Shown here: one piece after another, positions 10,659-22,771 of the stretch | Layout: each line of letters begins with the position of its first letter | Position numbering within the stretch: position 1 is the first letter of the stretch | Made by a program: the position numbers and the translations under genes | Notes under the pieces: generated by a model | What the model saw: the letters and a program-made list of their open reading frames with translations, nothing else | The model's database searches: none | Told to the model about the DNA's origin: nothing | DNA from: Emmonsiellopsis sp. PD_33 | Lineage: Eukaryota; Ascomycota; Eurotiomycetes; Onygenales; Ajellomycetaceae | DNA length: 54,912 nucleotides | Direction: 5' to 3' | Assembly: GCA_032988165.1 (NCBI GenBank) | Contig: JANTQF010000230.1 | Span: forward strand, 1-54,912

Positions 10659-11860
10659 GGGTTCTGGAAAGTGGCTGTTTCTTAGCAGATTCAAGATGAG
10701 GCGGCGTCTTTTGCTTTTCATTTGTTTCGTTTCTTTCTTTCCTTTTTTTTTGTTTTGGTGCAAACTTGGGCTGAAACTCGTTTCCGGTTGCTTAATGATG
10801 ATCTAGTTGCATGTATATAATATGACTCTGTATTTAATTAAGTTAGGGTTCTGCATCAGAGTCATGATTATAATATAAGATTTGAAAAGTATCGGATAAT
10901 TAGACGTCTTAGAAACAATTGATGGCCCGTCCACATGTGATCTGGGGAAGAGATCGGAATCATTTGTACGTTGGGGACTGGCGGGTTCAATAGTAGAATA
11001 AAGATCCTGTGTTTTATGCTGGATTTCCATCGAAGAAGCGTGGGACAGGAAGTATATATTTCTCTTCTTGGATGGATGGATGGACGTCATGATCCTCGAC
11101 TGGCGTATATATTCAAATAGTCCATCAGCGGAGAAATTAATTCCACATTTCTTGACCTGAAGGGTTCGCACGTTGATGGTGCTTATGCTGTGAGCAGCAA
11201 TCGAATGGATCAAGGAGAACCGCCTTTTCCACCCTTATTCAGCGGTTAACTCCCTTTTGGTATGGAGGTTATTTATTTGCGAGGGGGCTAGTGGTTTTAT
11301 GTTTTTAAACGGGTGCTGCTAGTTTGTTCCTCAAGCGGAAGGGTATTAAAATATATATGGTATTTCACACGGTGGAGGTAGGGGGTTTGGCATATTTATA
11401 TCAATTCACACGTCAGATATTCTATGGGGGAATAGAGCAAGAGGAAAGTTGAGAGAGATGTCAAAATCGCAAGACTGAGCTAACTAGCGAAAGAAAGGGG
11501 GTAGGGAAATTCTGGTGAAGAACTTGTGTAAGCGATGCGGGGAATCAATCTATCAATTGAAGTATCTGGTAAAAGGGAAAAAAAATCGCTAAATAAAGAA
11601 CAAAAACCGGAAAACATGATGAAATCCGAGGAACAGACAGCATAAACTCCTAACCAGCTGCGATCAATCAACCCATCCATAGAGGTTCACAAATACCCAC
11701 CAGACGTGGACGAAATCCAGACGAAAGAAAAAGATCAAAAAACCACACCACAGCCACAAATGGATATAAACCTCGCAGTACATTGCCTACCACCAGGTTC
11801 CTCACCGCTCTCCTCCCTACCAATTGATTAACTTACAACCACCCCCAGTCCATTACCCAT
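10659..11860. other. Intergenic stretch with repeat copy B
   Basis: It holds the 3' end of the dehydrogenase transcript, repeat copy B (10898-11530) and an AT-rich segment next to the dynein gene's 3' end. The open frames in it look like chance. Confidence 0.6.
10898..11530. repeat. Dispersed direct repeat, copy B
   Basis: Partner of 6099-6652. It contains an extra segment of about 110 bp (roughly 11272-11384), bounded by similar GGTATGGAGG and GGTGGAGG strings, which copy A lacks. A minus-strand open frame (10803-11213) aligns residue by residue with the one at 6064-6309, around RIM-S and SSMEI/SLMET, so the repeat may once have been coding; no family is recognised. Confidence 0.8.
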
Positions 11861-14053
11861 TCAATCCCTCCCCTGCTCCAACTTCCCCACCAACCTCTTC
11901 ATACCCGCCCAGTCCTCGCTCGGCACCTCATCCGGCCCACCACTAAGTTCCTTCCCGACCTCAAACACCGTCAACACCCCATCAAGCCCCCCCGTCGCCA
12001 GCCGTCTCCCATCCCTCTCATCCCACGCCACCTTATTCAAACTCTGCTCAATAACCGCATTGCGCGCCTTGGTCGGCGCCTCGCGCGCGGCATACACCTC
12101 CGTGTCCGTGCACAGGTCCCATACCTCAACGAACCCGGCACCGTCGACGAGCGCAAATACGCCGGGTCGATGCGGTGACCAGCGCGCGTCGTACACGACG
12201 TCTTCACGGTTGAGGTCTAGGATTGGGGCAACGGTTTGTGCGGGGGCGGTGGAGGAGGTGCCCGATGTCGATGTGACGGCGGGCGGGCGCACGCGCCAGA
12301 GTTTCACGCTCCAGTCTAAGCTGGAGCTGAGCATGAGGTCGCCGAGATCGACGGCGCCGCGGGCGGGGTGGAAGGCGGTGGACATAACTGGGGCAGCGTG
12401 GCCGCGGTATGAGAGGCGGTGATCAGTGCCTGCTTTGGCGCCTGCGCGGTCATAACGGTGGCATGGGTATATGGCGCCCTCTTCTGTGCCGACGAGGAAA
12501 AAAGTGGGGTCGGATTGCGGGAAGGTCATGGTGGTCGGGGCGAGGTCTTCGGTTTTGGATGGGGGCGGGGTGGTGAGTTCGAGATATTCCTGGGGTTGGG
12601 AGAGCATGTCGACTGTCCAGCCGCAGACGACGCCGTCTGTGGAGGCGGTGATGATGTTGTGGGCGTTTTGGGTGCCGACGATGGAGATGTTGTAGACCGG
12701 GTGGGTGTGGCCGGATCCTGTTAGGGGTGTCTTTTGGACGGGGGCGCCGCCGCCTGCGCGTGAGGATCTGGTGTCCCATAATAGGACTTGGCCGGAATAG
12801 GAACCGCCTACGATGAGGTTTGGATGGAAAGGGGAGAATTTGGCGGTCAGGATGTCGGACATGGAGTGGAAGACGAATTCTGGGCGGGAATGGAGGTGGA
12901 GATTCCATACTTGGACCAGGCCGTTTGGATCATGGGGGGCTGTGACGTTGTTTGTGTAGGAAGCAAGGAGCAGTTCAGGGTACTACATAAAACAGTTAGC
13001 AATGACTCGATTCAACCCGTAGAAGTCCTATCCCTACCTTTGGAGAAAAGTTGATATCACTGATAGTGCGTTTCTTGCTCCACCGCTCATCAAAGAATTG
13101 GACCTGCTGCTCTATCCCTCTCCGCTTCTTGCTGCCCACATAATCGTCATTCTCATCCAAGTCCGCCCCCACACCACCCAGCGCATAGTCCGTAAGCACG
13201 TCATACTCTTCATCCAGCGCGCGCTCGATAACCTTACTTGACTTCTCCACGAAATCCAAAAAGTCATTCGACGAAGTGACCGCATTCAGCTCGTCACTCG
13301 TAAGCGTACGCAGCGGGTATCTCATATCTGTAGACTGTGACGCGGCGCCATCTTTCCCCATTGCCTGCGCCGCCTTCACCTCCTCCTCAATCTCCTTGCG
13401 GATATTCTCCCGTATCTGCTCGTCGAGCTCCCGCTGCCTCCTGCTCATCCGCTTGCTTGCCCGGGACGTTGTAGGCGACCCATCATCCTCCGAATCCGAA
13501 CGGCCATCCGCTGACCGGCTTCTTGGTTCCGGGAACGCGTCCGTCTGTACACCTTTGCTATATGTGACAACTTCGGGTTTCGGGGCTGGGGCGGGGGCAG
13601 GCTGGGGTATTTCAGGTATGTTAAAGGGGGTTGTTTGTGTTGCAATTGACAGCGAGACTGGTCTCGTAGGGGGCGTGGATGATTCGACATTTTCTCCACT
13701 AAGCTGGCTGGCGCTGAGGACTGAATTCGGTCTGCTTCCGCGCCCTCGAGGCGATTCTATCCCTTCCTTCAATGCTGCGGAGGACGGCCTGTCGACGAGA
13801 CGGGAAATTAGACTGTCGAGCTCTGCTCTGCTGTCTGAACGGCCGGGGGTAGGAGCTATAATCTGCGCACACCGTGTCAGTAACGGACAAACACGGGTCG
13901 AGAGAAAAGCAAAAACCAGGGGCTGGTTACCTCCGAAGCCTCGCCGACGCTCTGTCTGTTCTGCGAGAACTCCTTCTGGCGCAGTTCGCGCTGCCGCTTG
14001 AGCTCGGCCAGCTTGGCCTTCTTGGCCAGAATCTCATCCTTCCGCTGCTGCAT
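11861..14053 (-). CDS. nudI: Cytoplasmic dynein intermediate chain
   Basis: Three minus-strand exons (14053-13931, 13862-13038, 12982-11861), all phase 0, give 689 residues. The N-terminus (KDEILAKKAKLAELKRQREL) is the charged coiled coil that contacts dynactin p150Glued. Two LC8-type motifs follow: ATQTTPF near residues 115-121 and YSKGVQTDAF near 142-151. A second coiled coil (RRQRELDEQIRENIRKEIEE) and the conserved segment VQFFDERWSKKRTISDINFSPKYPELLLASY lead into a C-terminal WD40 propeller (SGQVLLWDTRSS, STDGVVCGW, SSSLDWSVKLW, ATGGLDGVLTVFE). The protein anchors cargo and light chains to the dynein motor, which moves nuclei and vesicles along hyphal microtubules; nudI is the Aspergillus nidulans name. 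It is divergent from the ATP synthase subunit e gene. Confidence 0.96.
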
Positions 14054-14448
14054 TGTCGCAATGCGGGGCGCTGGCCGTGTGTATCGACTGCTGTGAATTG
14101 CCCGCTGGGATATAGATATATTTACTCCTGACGTGATGTCGATTGGGTTGGACCAAGGGTGGTAGCGTGCTTATGTCAGCAGCCGCGCCCAGCAATCGGA
14201 TCACCGCTGCTGACTCAGCCTAAAATCCCGACTTCCTCCACCAACCGACATCGAATCTCAAGATCAGAACAAGAGGAAGAAGATACCACTTCGCCCGCCA
14301 ACACCCCCCCGCCCGCCGCCAATTGACCGCCCGCGCCTCTCCCGCGACATCCCGTGCTGCCTGCTGAAGTGGTCGCAGCTCTCTTCTCCCGCTACCGCCC
14401 TCCTTGCCCTCCCCTCTTACTCCGGGGCTATCCTCTCACACTTTCGCC
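14054..14448. promoter_or_regulatory. Divergent promoter, dynein chain and ATP synthase subunit e
   Basis: A 395-bp spacer between opposite start codons, pyrimidine-rich on the + strand just before 14449. No specific operator is recognised. Confidence 0.6.
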
Positions 14449-14971
14449 ATGGCGACTTCACAGGGTGTCAATGTGAGTCCAATCGCCGCCCAAAATTTTT
14501 TCCACCAGTCTCCGGATCTAGATATCGACGTGGGATGAGTCCGTCTTTGGGTGCCGTGGCTAATAAGGGGCGTTTTATTATGAATCCCAGGTCCTCCGCT
14601 ACTCGGCCCTCGCTGCCGGTCTTTTCTACGGCGCCTACCACCAATACTCCCTCAACTCACAAGCCAAGGCCACGGCCATAGATCGTGAATACCACCGCAA
14701 GGAGTCGCTGATTGCGCAGGCAAAGGCCGAATACGCGAAGAAGAACGCGCCCCAAGAGTCCAAGCCTGCTAGTAGCGGACGTACGTATTCTTTTTTCCTA
14801 CGAGCAATTCAGAGAAATGTGGTTGCAGGGACCCTTTTTGCGACGGTATGATGTTTTTTTTATGAGTATGTGCTGATCGTTTTACGTTTATCAGTTATAA
14901 CCGACCCCGATGATAAGCGGTTTGATCTCGAAAAATTCCTGCTAGCGAAGGCTGCTGAGACGACGAAATAG
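14449..14971 (+). CDS. tim11: Mitochondrial F1Fo ATP synthase subunit e
   Basis: Three small exons (14449-14472, 14591-14780, 14895-14971; phases 0 and 1) give 96 residues, the usual size of fungal subunit e (Atp21/Tim11). The N-terminus NVLRYSALAAGLFYGAYHQY is the single membrane helix with its glycine-rich dimerisation face (LAAGLFYGAY). It is followed by the charged helix SQAKATAIDREYHRKESLI, and the C-terminus is ITDPDDKRFDLEKFLLAKAA. The subunit sits in the inner membrane and supports ATP synthase dimers and cristae. No single exon is long enough to stand out as an open frame. The first coding exon is only 24 nt. Confidence 0.92.
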
Positions 14972-15620
14972 AGGAATGATGGACGGATAGATGGATGGAT
15001 GAATGAATGGGGGTGGGCACGGTGAGAGAGAGCAAATAGAGACCGGTTGAAAAACGATGGTTTAACCAGGTTTGAACGAGAGAAATGCTCGAACCTGGGA
15101 AAGCCTGGCTGCGCCAACCTTGATATCCGGGCGCAGTGTTCGGAGAGATATTTCCATTTTTTTTGTACTATTTATATCGTGTAACCAAGTTTCTCTTTTT
15201 TCCTTGCGCGCGGAAGAAGCGAAAAAGACAACATCGATTTCCATTTCCCCCCTTTCTTATTGTATCCGTACATACCCTAGAATATCTGAAGGTTATGCGA
15301 TGTCTCTCTTCACAGTTTGGAAACCGGAAGCTGCTGGACTTTACCCTCAGCGCCGCATAAACTGTTTGTTGTAACCTTGGGGGGTGTTGGGTTGGGAGTG
15401 CAAGGATATTGATAAATCACTTGTATCGATGAGAAATGGCGGGATTACTTGATGCTGCCATCTCCAGATTAATCACGTCGTTAGCTCTATCTAAGATTGA
15501 TAACTGGATCATAATCGTCTTCGTCTTGCGGTGGAGGTGCGGTTATATCTTCGTCTAGAAAGGCGGATGGCTAGTTATTCGTGGTCATTATCATTAAGTA
15601 GTTTAGGAGACAATAGTGCC
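14972..15620. other. Convergent 3' region, no gene seen
   Basis: Sits between the 3' ends of the subunit e gene and csnH. It is T-rich, with GATG-type simple sequence near 14980-15010, consistent with two 3' UTRs. Confidence 0.6.
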
Positions 15621-16415
15621 TCAATCGCCGTTGCTTCTGAGTTGTGCTGCCAGCTGCCCAATCACAGCACTACCCACGCCCGACACCTTGGGCCTAGGCG
15701 TTGTAATATTCGGAATGAACAGTTTCGATCCCGCATCCCATTCCCATCCTTTGCCTGTAAGCATCGCAATGAGCTCCGGTTTTGTACTGTCTGCGTTATC
15801 GCTCATTGCATCCTCCCGAGTGGACTCGAGCCCGAGATACGCAGCAGCAGCGGAGGGTCGGATCGTTCCGTAGGCAACACTGATGTCTTCGAAGGTTTTG
15901 GTTTGGAAGTGGACTAGACGTGCAGCGTTGGTCAATACAAGAGAATACCTAGGGTGCTGAAGCAGGTTGCCGGCTTACGTTGATACTGCTGAACCAAGTT
16001 CTTGATGCTCTCTGGCCATTGCGACTGTCTAATCGTCTGGTATATCTTCTCGTAGTTCTTATTCCAAACGGCGCGGAGCAGGGAAATGGTGTTTTGGACT
16101 GTGACATCGACGTTCACAAGGCTCGCGGGTAATCTCTTCATGAGCATGTGTGCTTCGTGGCTACGAATAAACAGTTAGTTCAGGCGCCGGGATGGGAGAG
16201 TGTTGCGAAGTAATGCCGGACATTTCATCTTCCAAGAGAAGAGCAAAGAAGTACGAGGAGTAATATATGCTGAGAAATTCGGTATCACTCGTCATATGCG
16301 TATCGCCGAATCTTAAGCTCACATCAGCCTCCAGCTGCACCAGTTTATCCAAAAGCGCAGCGGATGACGGAGCTGTTGCCAACACCTGAGCTATGTCTTG
16401 TGTAGAGAGGACCAT
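15621..16415 (-). CDS. csnH: COP9 signalosome subunit 8
   Basis: Three minus-strand exons (16415-16222, 16160-15979, 15913-15621) give 222 residues. The protein fits the CSN8/PSMD8 PCI-type fold: STEFLSIYYSSYFFALLLED-type helices, HEAHMLMKRLP, a tryptophan-rich helix (AVWNKNYEKIYQTIRQSQWP), then HFQTKTFEDISVAYG and the C-terminal winged-helix strand. CSN8 is part of the complex that removes Nedd8/Rub1 from cullins in the nucleus; csnH is the Aspergillus name. Intron 1 has an unusual GTCCGG donor (16221), chosen because it restores the frame into HEAHML; intron 2 (15978-15914) uses GTAAGC and the acceptor at 15914, and an alternative acceptor nearby cannot be excluded. It is divergent from STT3. 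Confidence 0.82.
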
Positions 16416-16767
16416 GATGGATAGCTAGGCAGAAGGATGCGACTGGGTGGTAACCGGGAGGCAAATAGGGCGTCGCTCTATATTAAAGGGTAGAAGATCC
16501 ACAGCAGCAACGCGGGGGGCAGAGAAGCAATGCGCAGAGAGGAGTGTTGAAGTTGACGTCGAGGTTGAGTCCGGATGGCGGGGAAGAGCCGCGTCTTTAT
16601 TTAGAGTCAGTCCCGCAGAGCCGCATCCCAGCCAACGTGATGATGCCAAGACCTTGAGACCACCTTGAAGCTTCGTCCGACCTCCGGACATCAGAACAAC
16701 AACATCTGCACTCCGCGGCGTCTTCGTTCCCTGGTTCTCGTCGGGTTTCTTGTTGACTCCGGCCGGC
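16416..16767. promoter_or_regulatory. Divergent promoter, csnH and STT3
   Basis: A 352-bp spacer between opposite start codons. No TATA box is evident, as expected for housekeeping genes. Confidence 0.6.
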
Positions 16768-19432
16768 ATGGCCATTGCTGCAATTGAACCCCTCCTCGAG
16801 GGCAACACGTCCCGCAACACCAGAGGCCTACTGCGCGTCATCATTCTGGTGCTCATCGCCGCCGCCGCCGTTGCCAGTCGACTGTTCAGTGTCATAAGTA
16901 AGGCACCTGTCATTCTGGATTGCTAGTATTGTATACGAGATATGAGCGTGAATTGATGCTGATTAATTGTTTTGTGCAGGATTCGAAAGTATAATACACG
17001 AGTGTATGTCCAACGTGTCCCCTATACCCCCAACCCTCCCAGCGACCCTCAATTGATATACGGCCCTATCAATTACCGTGAGCCTCACGCTGACTGCGCC
17101 TCTAAACCATAGTCGACCCGTGGTTCAATTTTAGAGCGACGAAATACCTGGTGAAGCATGGATTTTACAGCTTTTGGGATTGGTTTGATGACCGTAAGAT
17201 CTATCCCAGGCCAACTATGTTCGAGGCTGTCAATGCGTTGGAATCACGAGAAGAAAACGAAAAAACTAAGCATATAATGGCAATTTAGGAACATGGCATC
17301 CTCTCGGGCGTGTCACCGGTGGCACGTTGTACCCCGGCCTGATGGTAACCAGTGGCGTCATCTACCATATTCTCCGATTCCTTTCGATTCCCGTAGACAT
17401 TCGAAACATCTGCGTGCTTCTTGCGCCCGCTTTCTCTGGCCTAACCGCTATTGCGATGTACCTCTTGACTTGTGAGATGTCTCCTTCGCCGTCTGCTGGT
17501 CTTCTCGCCGCGATCTTCATGGGGATTGCGCCAGGCTACATTTCGCGGTCTGTCGCAGGAAGTTACGACAATGAAGCTATTGCGATCTTCCTTCTTGTCT
17601 TCACCTTTTACCTTTGGATCAAGGCTGTCAAGAACGGGTCGATAATGTGGGGTGCGCTGACCGCGTTGTTTTATGGGTACATGGTTTCCGCCTGGGGTGG
17701 CTATGTCTTCATCACCAACTTGATCCCACTCCACGCCTTCATTCTCATTTGCATGGGCCGCTATAGCTCTCGCATCTATATCAGCTACACGACCTGGTAC
17801 GCCTTGGGAACCTTGGCCAGCATGCAGATTCCTTTTGTTGGCTTCCTCCCTATCCGAAGCAGTGATCATATGGCGGCGTTGGGTGAGTTCCCTGGTCATG
17901 TTTTACTTCCCACAGCCCGCTGACCTCCTCCAGGGATCTTCGGCCTCGTCCAGATAGTTGCTTTTGTCGAGTTCATCCGCGCCCAGATTCCAGGGAAGCA
18001 ATTTCAAACTCTTCTCTCAAGCCTGATACTTCTCATATTTGGGGTCGCTTTCTTGGGCCTCGTCCTGCTCACCGTTTCGGGCGTTATCGCACCCTGGAGT
18101 GGCCGGTTCTACTCCCTGTGGGATACCGGATATGCTAAAATACACATCCCTATTATTGCATCAGTCTCAGAACATCAACCAACAGCTTGGCCTGCGTTTT
18201 TCTTCGACCTAAATCTCCTAATCTGGCTCTTCCCAGCAGGAGTGTATCTATGCTTCCGCCAATTGAAGGACGAGCATGTATTCGTGGTTACCTATGCCGT
18301 ACTTGCAAGCTACTTTGCGGGTGTCATGGTTCGTCTGATGCTTACTCTGACCCCTATTGTGTGTGTAGCAGCTGCAATGGTCCTGTCTCATATCCTCGAT
18401 ACCTACCTTCTCGCTTCCCCTCCAGAACCAACTGGCAACGATAAATCTTCTCAAGGCGGTCTCCGGTCCAGCCGACAGAAACTAGTTGGAATCTACTCCA
18501 ACTTTTCAAAGTCCTTTATCTCCGGCTCTACCGCGGTCTATCTCCTCTTGTTCGTGGCGCATTGTACCTGGGTGACCTCCAACGCGTACTCGTCTCCCTC
18601 GGTCGTCTTGGCAAGCAAGATGCCCGATGGAAGCCAGTATATCATTGACGACTACCGTGAGGCTTACTACTGGCTCCGCCAAAACACCCCACAGAACGCC
18701 AAGATCATGTCATGGTGGGATTACGGCTACCAAATCGGTGGCATGGCTGACCGCCCAACACTTGTTGACAATAATACCTGGAACAACACCCATATTGCCA
18801 CTGTTGGCAAAGCCATGAGTTCTCGCGAGGAAGTCAGCTACCCAATCCTTCGACAACATGACGTTGACTGCGTCCTGGTCGTCTTTGGCGGATTGCTCGG
18901 ATACTCGGGAGATGACATCAACAAGTTCCTCTGGATGGTTCGGATCGCAGAAGGTATCTGGCCGGATGAGGTCAAGGAACGTGATTTCTTCACTGCGAGA
19001 GGCGAGTATCGCGTCGACGACGAAGCCACACCAACCATGCGAAACAGTCTCATGTGAGTCTACTCCCTATTTATCAACCTCTAACTTTCTTCCTTACACT
19101 ATCGCATATCAATAATCCGTCCCCTCCACCAAGCTGCTAAACTAACGACCGCCCTCAGGTACAAAATGTCCTACTACAACTTCAACTCCCTCTTCCCCGG
19201 CGGACAAGCGCAGGACCGCGTCCGCGGCTCCCGCCTCCCCGCCCAGGGCCCCCAACTCACCACCATCGAAGAAGCATTCACCAGCGAAAACTGGATTATC
19301 AGAATTTACAAGGTGAAGGATCTTGACAATATCGGACGCGACCATAGTAGTGCTGTCGCGTTTGAGAAAGGCCATAAAAAGAAGAAGAAGACACAGAAGA
19401 AGAAGGGGCCTAGGGTCTTGAGGACGGAGTAG
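16768..19432 (+). CDS. stt3: Oligosaccharyltransferase catalytic subunit STT3
   Basis: Six exons (16768-16897, 16980-17003, 17113-17193, 17289-17882, 17934-19053, 19159-19432) give 740 residues, the normal length. The first luminal loop has the metal-binding HEFDPWFNFRATKYL and HPLGRVTGGTLYPGLM. Many membrane helices follow, then SVSEHQPTAWP and the signature WWDYG at about residues 537-541 within SWWDYGYQIGGMADRPTLVD, next to conserved N-glycosylation sites (DNNTWNNT). The tail is lysine-rich (KKKKKTQKKKG), an ER retention-type cytosolic end. The enzyme transfers the Glc3Man9GlcNAc2 glycan to asparagine in N-x-S/T in the ER lumen. Exon 2 is only 24 nt. Phases are 1, 1, 1, 1, 2. Confidence 0.96.
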
Positions 19433-21411
19433 GGATGTGGATGCATAGATTGGGATGGAGATCTAGATAGATAGACTGTCGGGGTTTTTATTTTATTTTT
19501 CGTGGGGGCTTTTCTTTTGCTATAAAGTTTTATTTTCTCCGTTTTTTGTATTGTTATATGTTGGGATGTCTTTTTTTCATTTATATACCGGGGAAAATTA
19601 CCTTCATCGGCCTTTTTTTTCGTACTGTACGAGTTTCCCTCAAAACAAAAGTTGTAAGAAATGATGTAGGATTCATTTTCTGCCATGTAGCCAGCCAGCC
19701 CCCTTTTTTTGCTAGTTAGGAATTTCCGAGAAGCACGGAAGGGAAATAATTAGCGATTTCTTCAGCCTTGCAGAAACGATACCCAACTCCCAGAATTGAA
19801 GACGGCCAGTAGCTACATAGACGTCCTTGCCCAATCAAATCCCCCTGTCTCTCACTCTTTATTTTTCCGCGTATATGCAAATAACACCGGGATTAATTGT
19901 GACCTATCCATATGGACACCACGAACCACAACCCCTAGTTATCAACTATCAACTTATCTAGATCTAGATACGGCCCAGCCGGGGTATAGTAATCGGTATA
20001 TACGTATATATATGTCGTCATGATTCCAAATGCATAATCAAACTAAATAAGTTAAAGTTAAGCGCTCTGCACGCATGCCCTGCCCTGCCCTGTCCCTTGG
20101 CCTGCAGGGTTTTTTTTAGCTATTTCTTGGTTGGTAGTTACCTACTAGTTACCTGGTTAGTTAGGTGGGGGGCTGAGCTTAAATTATTTAACTAGCATTT
20201 GCAGCGGGATTGGTTTGATTCAGCTTGCTGATGTGATGGGAACGGGTTGGACTGGGGGAGGGGGTTCTTGAAGTGTAATTATGACTGGACTACCTCAGAT
20301 GGATATGGGGGAAATGGAGGGTGGGATAGGGTGGGATAGGACGGGAGAGGACATTTGATTAGATTCGTAAGTATGGGCTGTGGGATATGGAGTCCCTCTA
20401 GATATATAAAAAAATACTTGGAGACCACTGGCCTCTGAGGATTGATCCTTTTTGGTCCAGTTGGAAACTCTCACAAGATACCAGTTAGTCAACCGGGTCG
20501 TAGACCAGGTTCTTAGTTCATCCGGTTGTAAAATTGTGCAGATTCCTTCAGTCGGAGCGGAATACGTTGTGTGTACTAGTATGTAGCTCCGTAAACGCCA
20601 AGAGATATGTGGAATCATTACTATGAGCTCCGGCTTGTTATGAATGGCTAGGGTTTCAGCCACGCGTGTTTGGTGTCGATATGTACACTTGGGTGGCATG
20701 GCAGGGTTCTATTCGTTGGATTCTCGGGGCTGGGGCTGATGTAGTTAGACTAATCTGGGTTCTGGCTGGCATTTCAACATAGTTCAGGGGGAGACGAAAA
20801 CAAGGCTGAAAAGGAGAGCTCGCCGGGTAGTGAGTATGTGAGCTCGGTCTTCTCCAGATCTTACACAGGAGATGACCGATTGGTTGATACTAACTCCGAA
20901 TAAGCGAGCAGGGGAATCGTCTTCATGTTTCTATGAAAACTTGGGCTGGTGATTGGGCATATTCCCCCGGCAAGGGGAGTAATTTTGTCCCTGTAGTTTC
21001 TGAAAATAACATCTCTCTATCCCCCGTGATGTGGAATCTTCATGCCTGGATGGCCGTTGTGCATAGAGGGAGGGCTAACATTTGGCCACTGCTCTCATTC
21101 CCACCCACAAGTGAGGGCTCATTATCTATGGCTCTGCTGTTCAGGGGATAATTTGAAATACGAGGAAAGATAAATTCCAAACCCTTCAGCTTCCAGGGGA
21201 TAGCTTTTTTCATCCCTACTTCAAACTTTCTGGGAGTTTGTAGTGGAGATATAAAACCAGACTCGTTCCCCTTCACTATTCCAGTCTCCTCATCTAAACA
21301 AACATTTCTTTAGTCGTCTTCTTTCTGTCTTACTCCATTCAAACTCATCGATCATCATAGCCAATAGTCCATACCGACTTTCTGATTGCGTTTCAACTTC
21401 ATTCGCCCATC
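19433..21411. other. Intergenic, 2 kb, no gene seen
   Basis: It includes the STT3 3' UTR, an AT-rich middle with GCCCT repeats near 20080, and the promoter of the secreted propeller gene with a TATAAAA box at 21250-21256, about 155 bp before its ATG. A 134-codon minus-strand frame at 20295-20699 has no protein-like features. Confidence 0.55.
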
Positions 21412-22771
21412 ATGGTCAAATTTTCACCATATCTTCTCCCCTTCCTCTCAGTGCTCACCGGAGCCCTTGCCGACTATCCCGTGCCAGGAGATGGCTGCCC
21501 AGCTCCGCATAAAGAAACCCCAAAGGCAGTTTACTTCACGTCGAACAATAAGAGAAACTCCGTCGTCGCATTGAAGGTTAACGAGGACGGGACGCTGAGT
21601 GAGGGCTCGGTAGCTTTGACGGAAGGCCATGGGGGCCAGGCTATTAATGCGAATGGAGAGCCTAACGGCCCGGATGCACTGACTTCGCAGCATGCACTCG
21701 CTGTATCGGAAGATGTGAGTTGTGATGTTCTCCGTTTCTCCATATCGGCTTCGGAAGTTGAGGGATGTTAGATATGGGTAGCGAGTTGAGCTAACACATC
21801 ATGTCCATCTTGGTAGATTCTTGTCTCAGTCAATGCTGGCTCGTCGACCTTGTCTCTCTTCAAAATCAACAAGGAGAACCCGACGGAGCTCACCTTGATT
21901 GGCACGCCTGTCCACACCTTGGGTGACTTTCCCAACACTGTTGCCGTGTCCGCGAAATTATCCCTGGGTAAGCCCAAAATCACTCATTCCAGTATAAAAG
22001 CTGGCCAGGAAGAATGCTAACGATGCGGTCTCAGCTTGTGTGGCAAACACCGGTGCTCGCGCTGGCATTGCATGTTTCAAAATCACCAAAAAGGGTCTTC
22101 ACTCCGTGGACAATCATCTCCGACCCTTCGAGCTAGAGCAAAGCACCCCGCCCTCAACAACAAAGAGATCATTCTCCGACATTATCTTTAGTGAAGACCA
22201 GAGCGCGCTTCTAGCCTTTGTCAAGGGGGACATGGCTACAAACCGCACCGCTCTCCTGGCCGTCTACCCCATCGGATCCGGCCATGTCTCCAAGCACGGA
22301 ATCATGACCGATCTCGAGAATGTCTCCAATGTGTTCGGAGTCGTTCAGATCCCCGGAACCCATAATATCCTCGCAACAGACCCAAGTCGCGGGGCTGCGC
22401 TGATCAAAGTGGGCAAAGACGGCAAGGGCGAGACTCTCAAATCGATCGATATCGAAGGACAGATGGCTACCTGCTGGGCTGCATATTCACCCGCATCAAA
22501 CACTGTCTTTGTTACGGATGGTGCTGTCAATAGGCTGGTTGATATCGACGCGGATGGAAACATTATCACGAAGACCCCGTTGGAGAATGGGAATGGCGCA
22601 ATGTTTGATATGGTGGCTGCGGGCGACTTCGTGTATGCCCTGTCTCCTGGAAATCGGACTGCCATGGCTGTGGTTCATGTCGGTGGTGGAGAGGTCCGTC
22701 AGGTTCAGAATTTCCTTCCTCAGGGGGTGATTGATAACCCGCTTACACCACAGGGGGTGGCTTTTTACTAG
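21412..22771 (+). CDS. Secreted beta-propeller protein, 3-carboxymuconate cyclase/lactonase-like
   Basis: Three exons (21412-21714, 21817-21967, 22035-22771; phases 0 and 1) give 396 residues. Residues 1-20 are a signal peptide (SPYLLPFLSVLTGALA). The rest has repeated short strands typical of a seven-bladed lactonase-type propeller: AVYFTSNNKRNSVVALKV, LVSVNAGSSTLSLFKI, ACVANTGARAGIACFKI, NVFGVVQIPGTHNILATDP and NTVFVTDGAVNRLVDID. Related fungal proteins are annotated as extracellular 3-carboxy-cis,cis-muconate cyclase-like proteins, but they are generally not shown to have that activity. No catalytic residues can be assigned by eye. The start is supported by the signal peptide and the TATA box at 21250. 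The alternative is a generic WD/YVTN-type secreted protein. Confidence 0.85.

Noticed and set aside
12419..12908. Open frames on both strands inside the dynein chain WD40 region
   Set aside because: Shadows of the real reading frame, which has clear WD40 repeats.
20295..20699. 134-codon minus-strand frame between STT3 and the propeller gene
   Set aside because: No recognisable features, no conserved-looking motif and no introns nearby.
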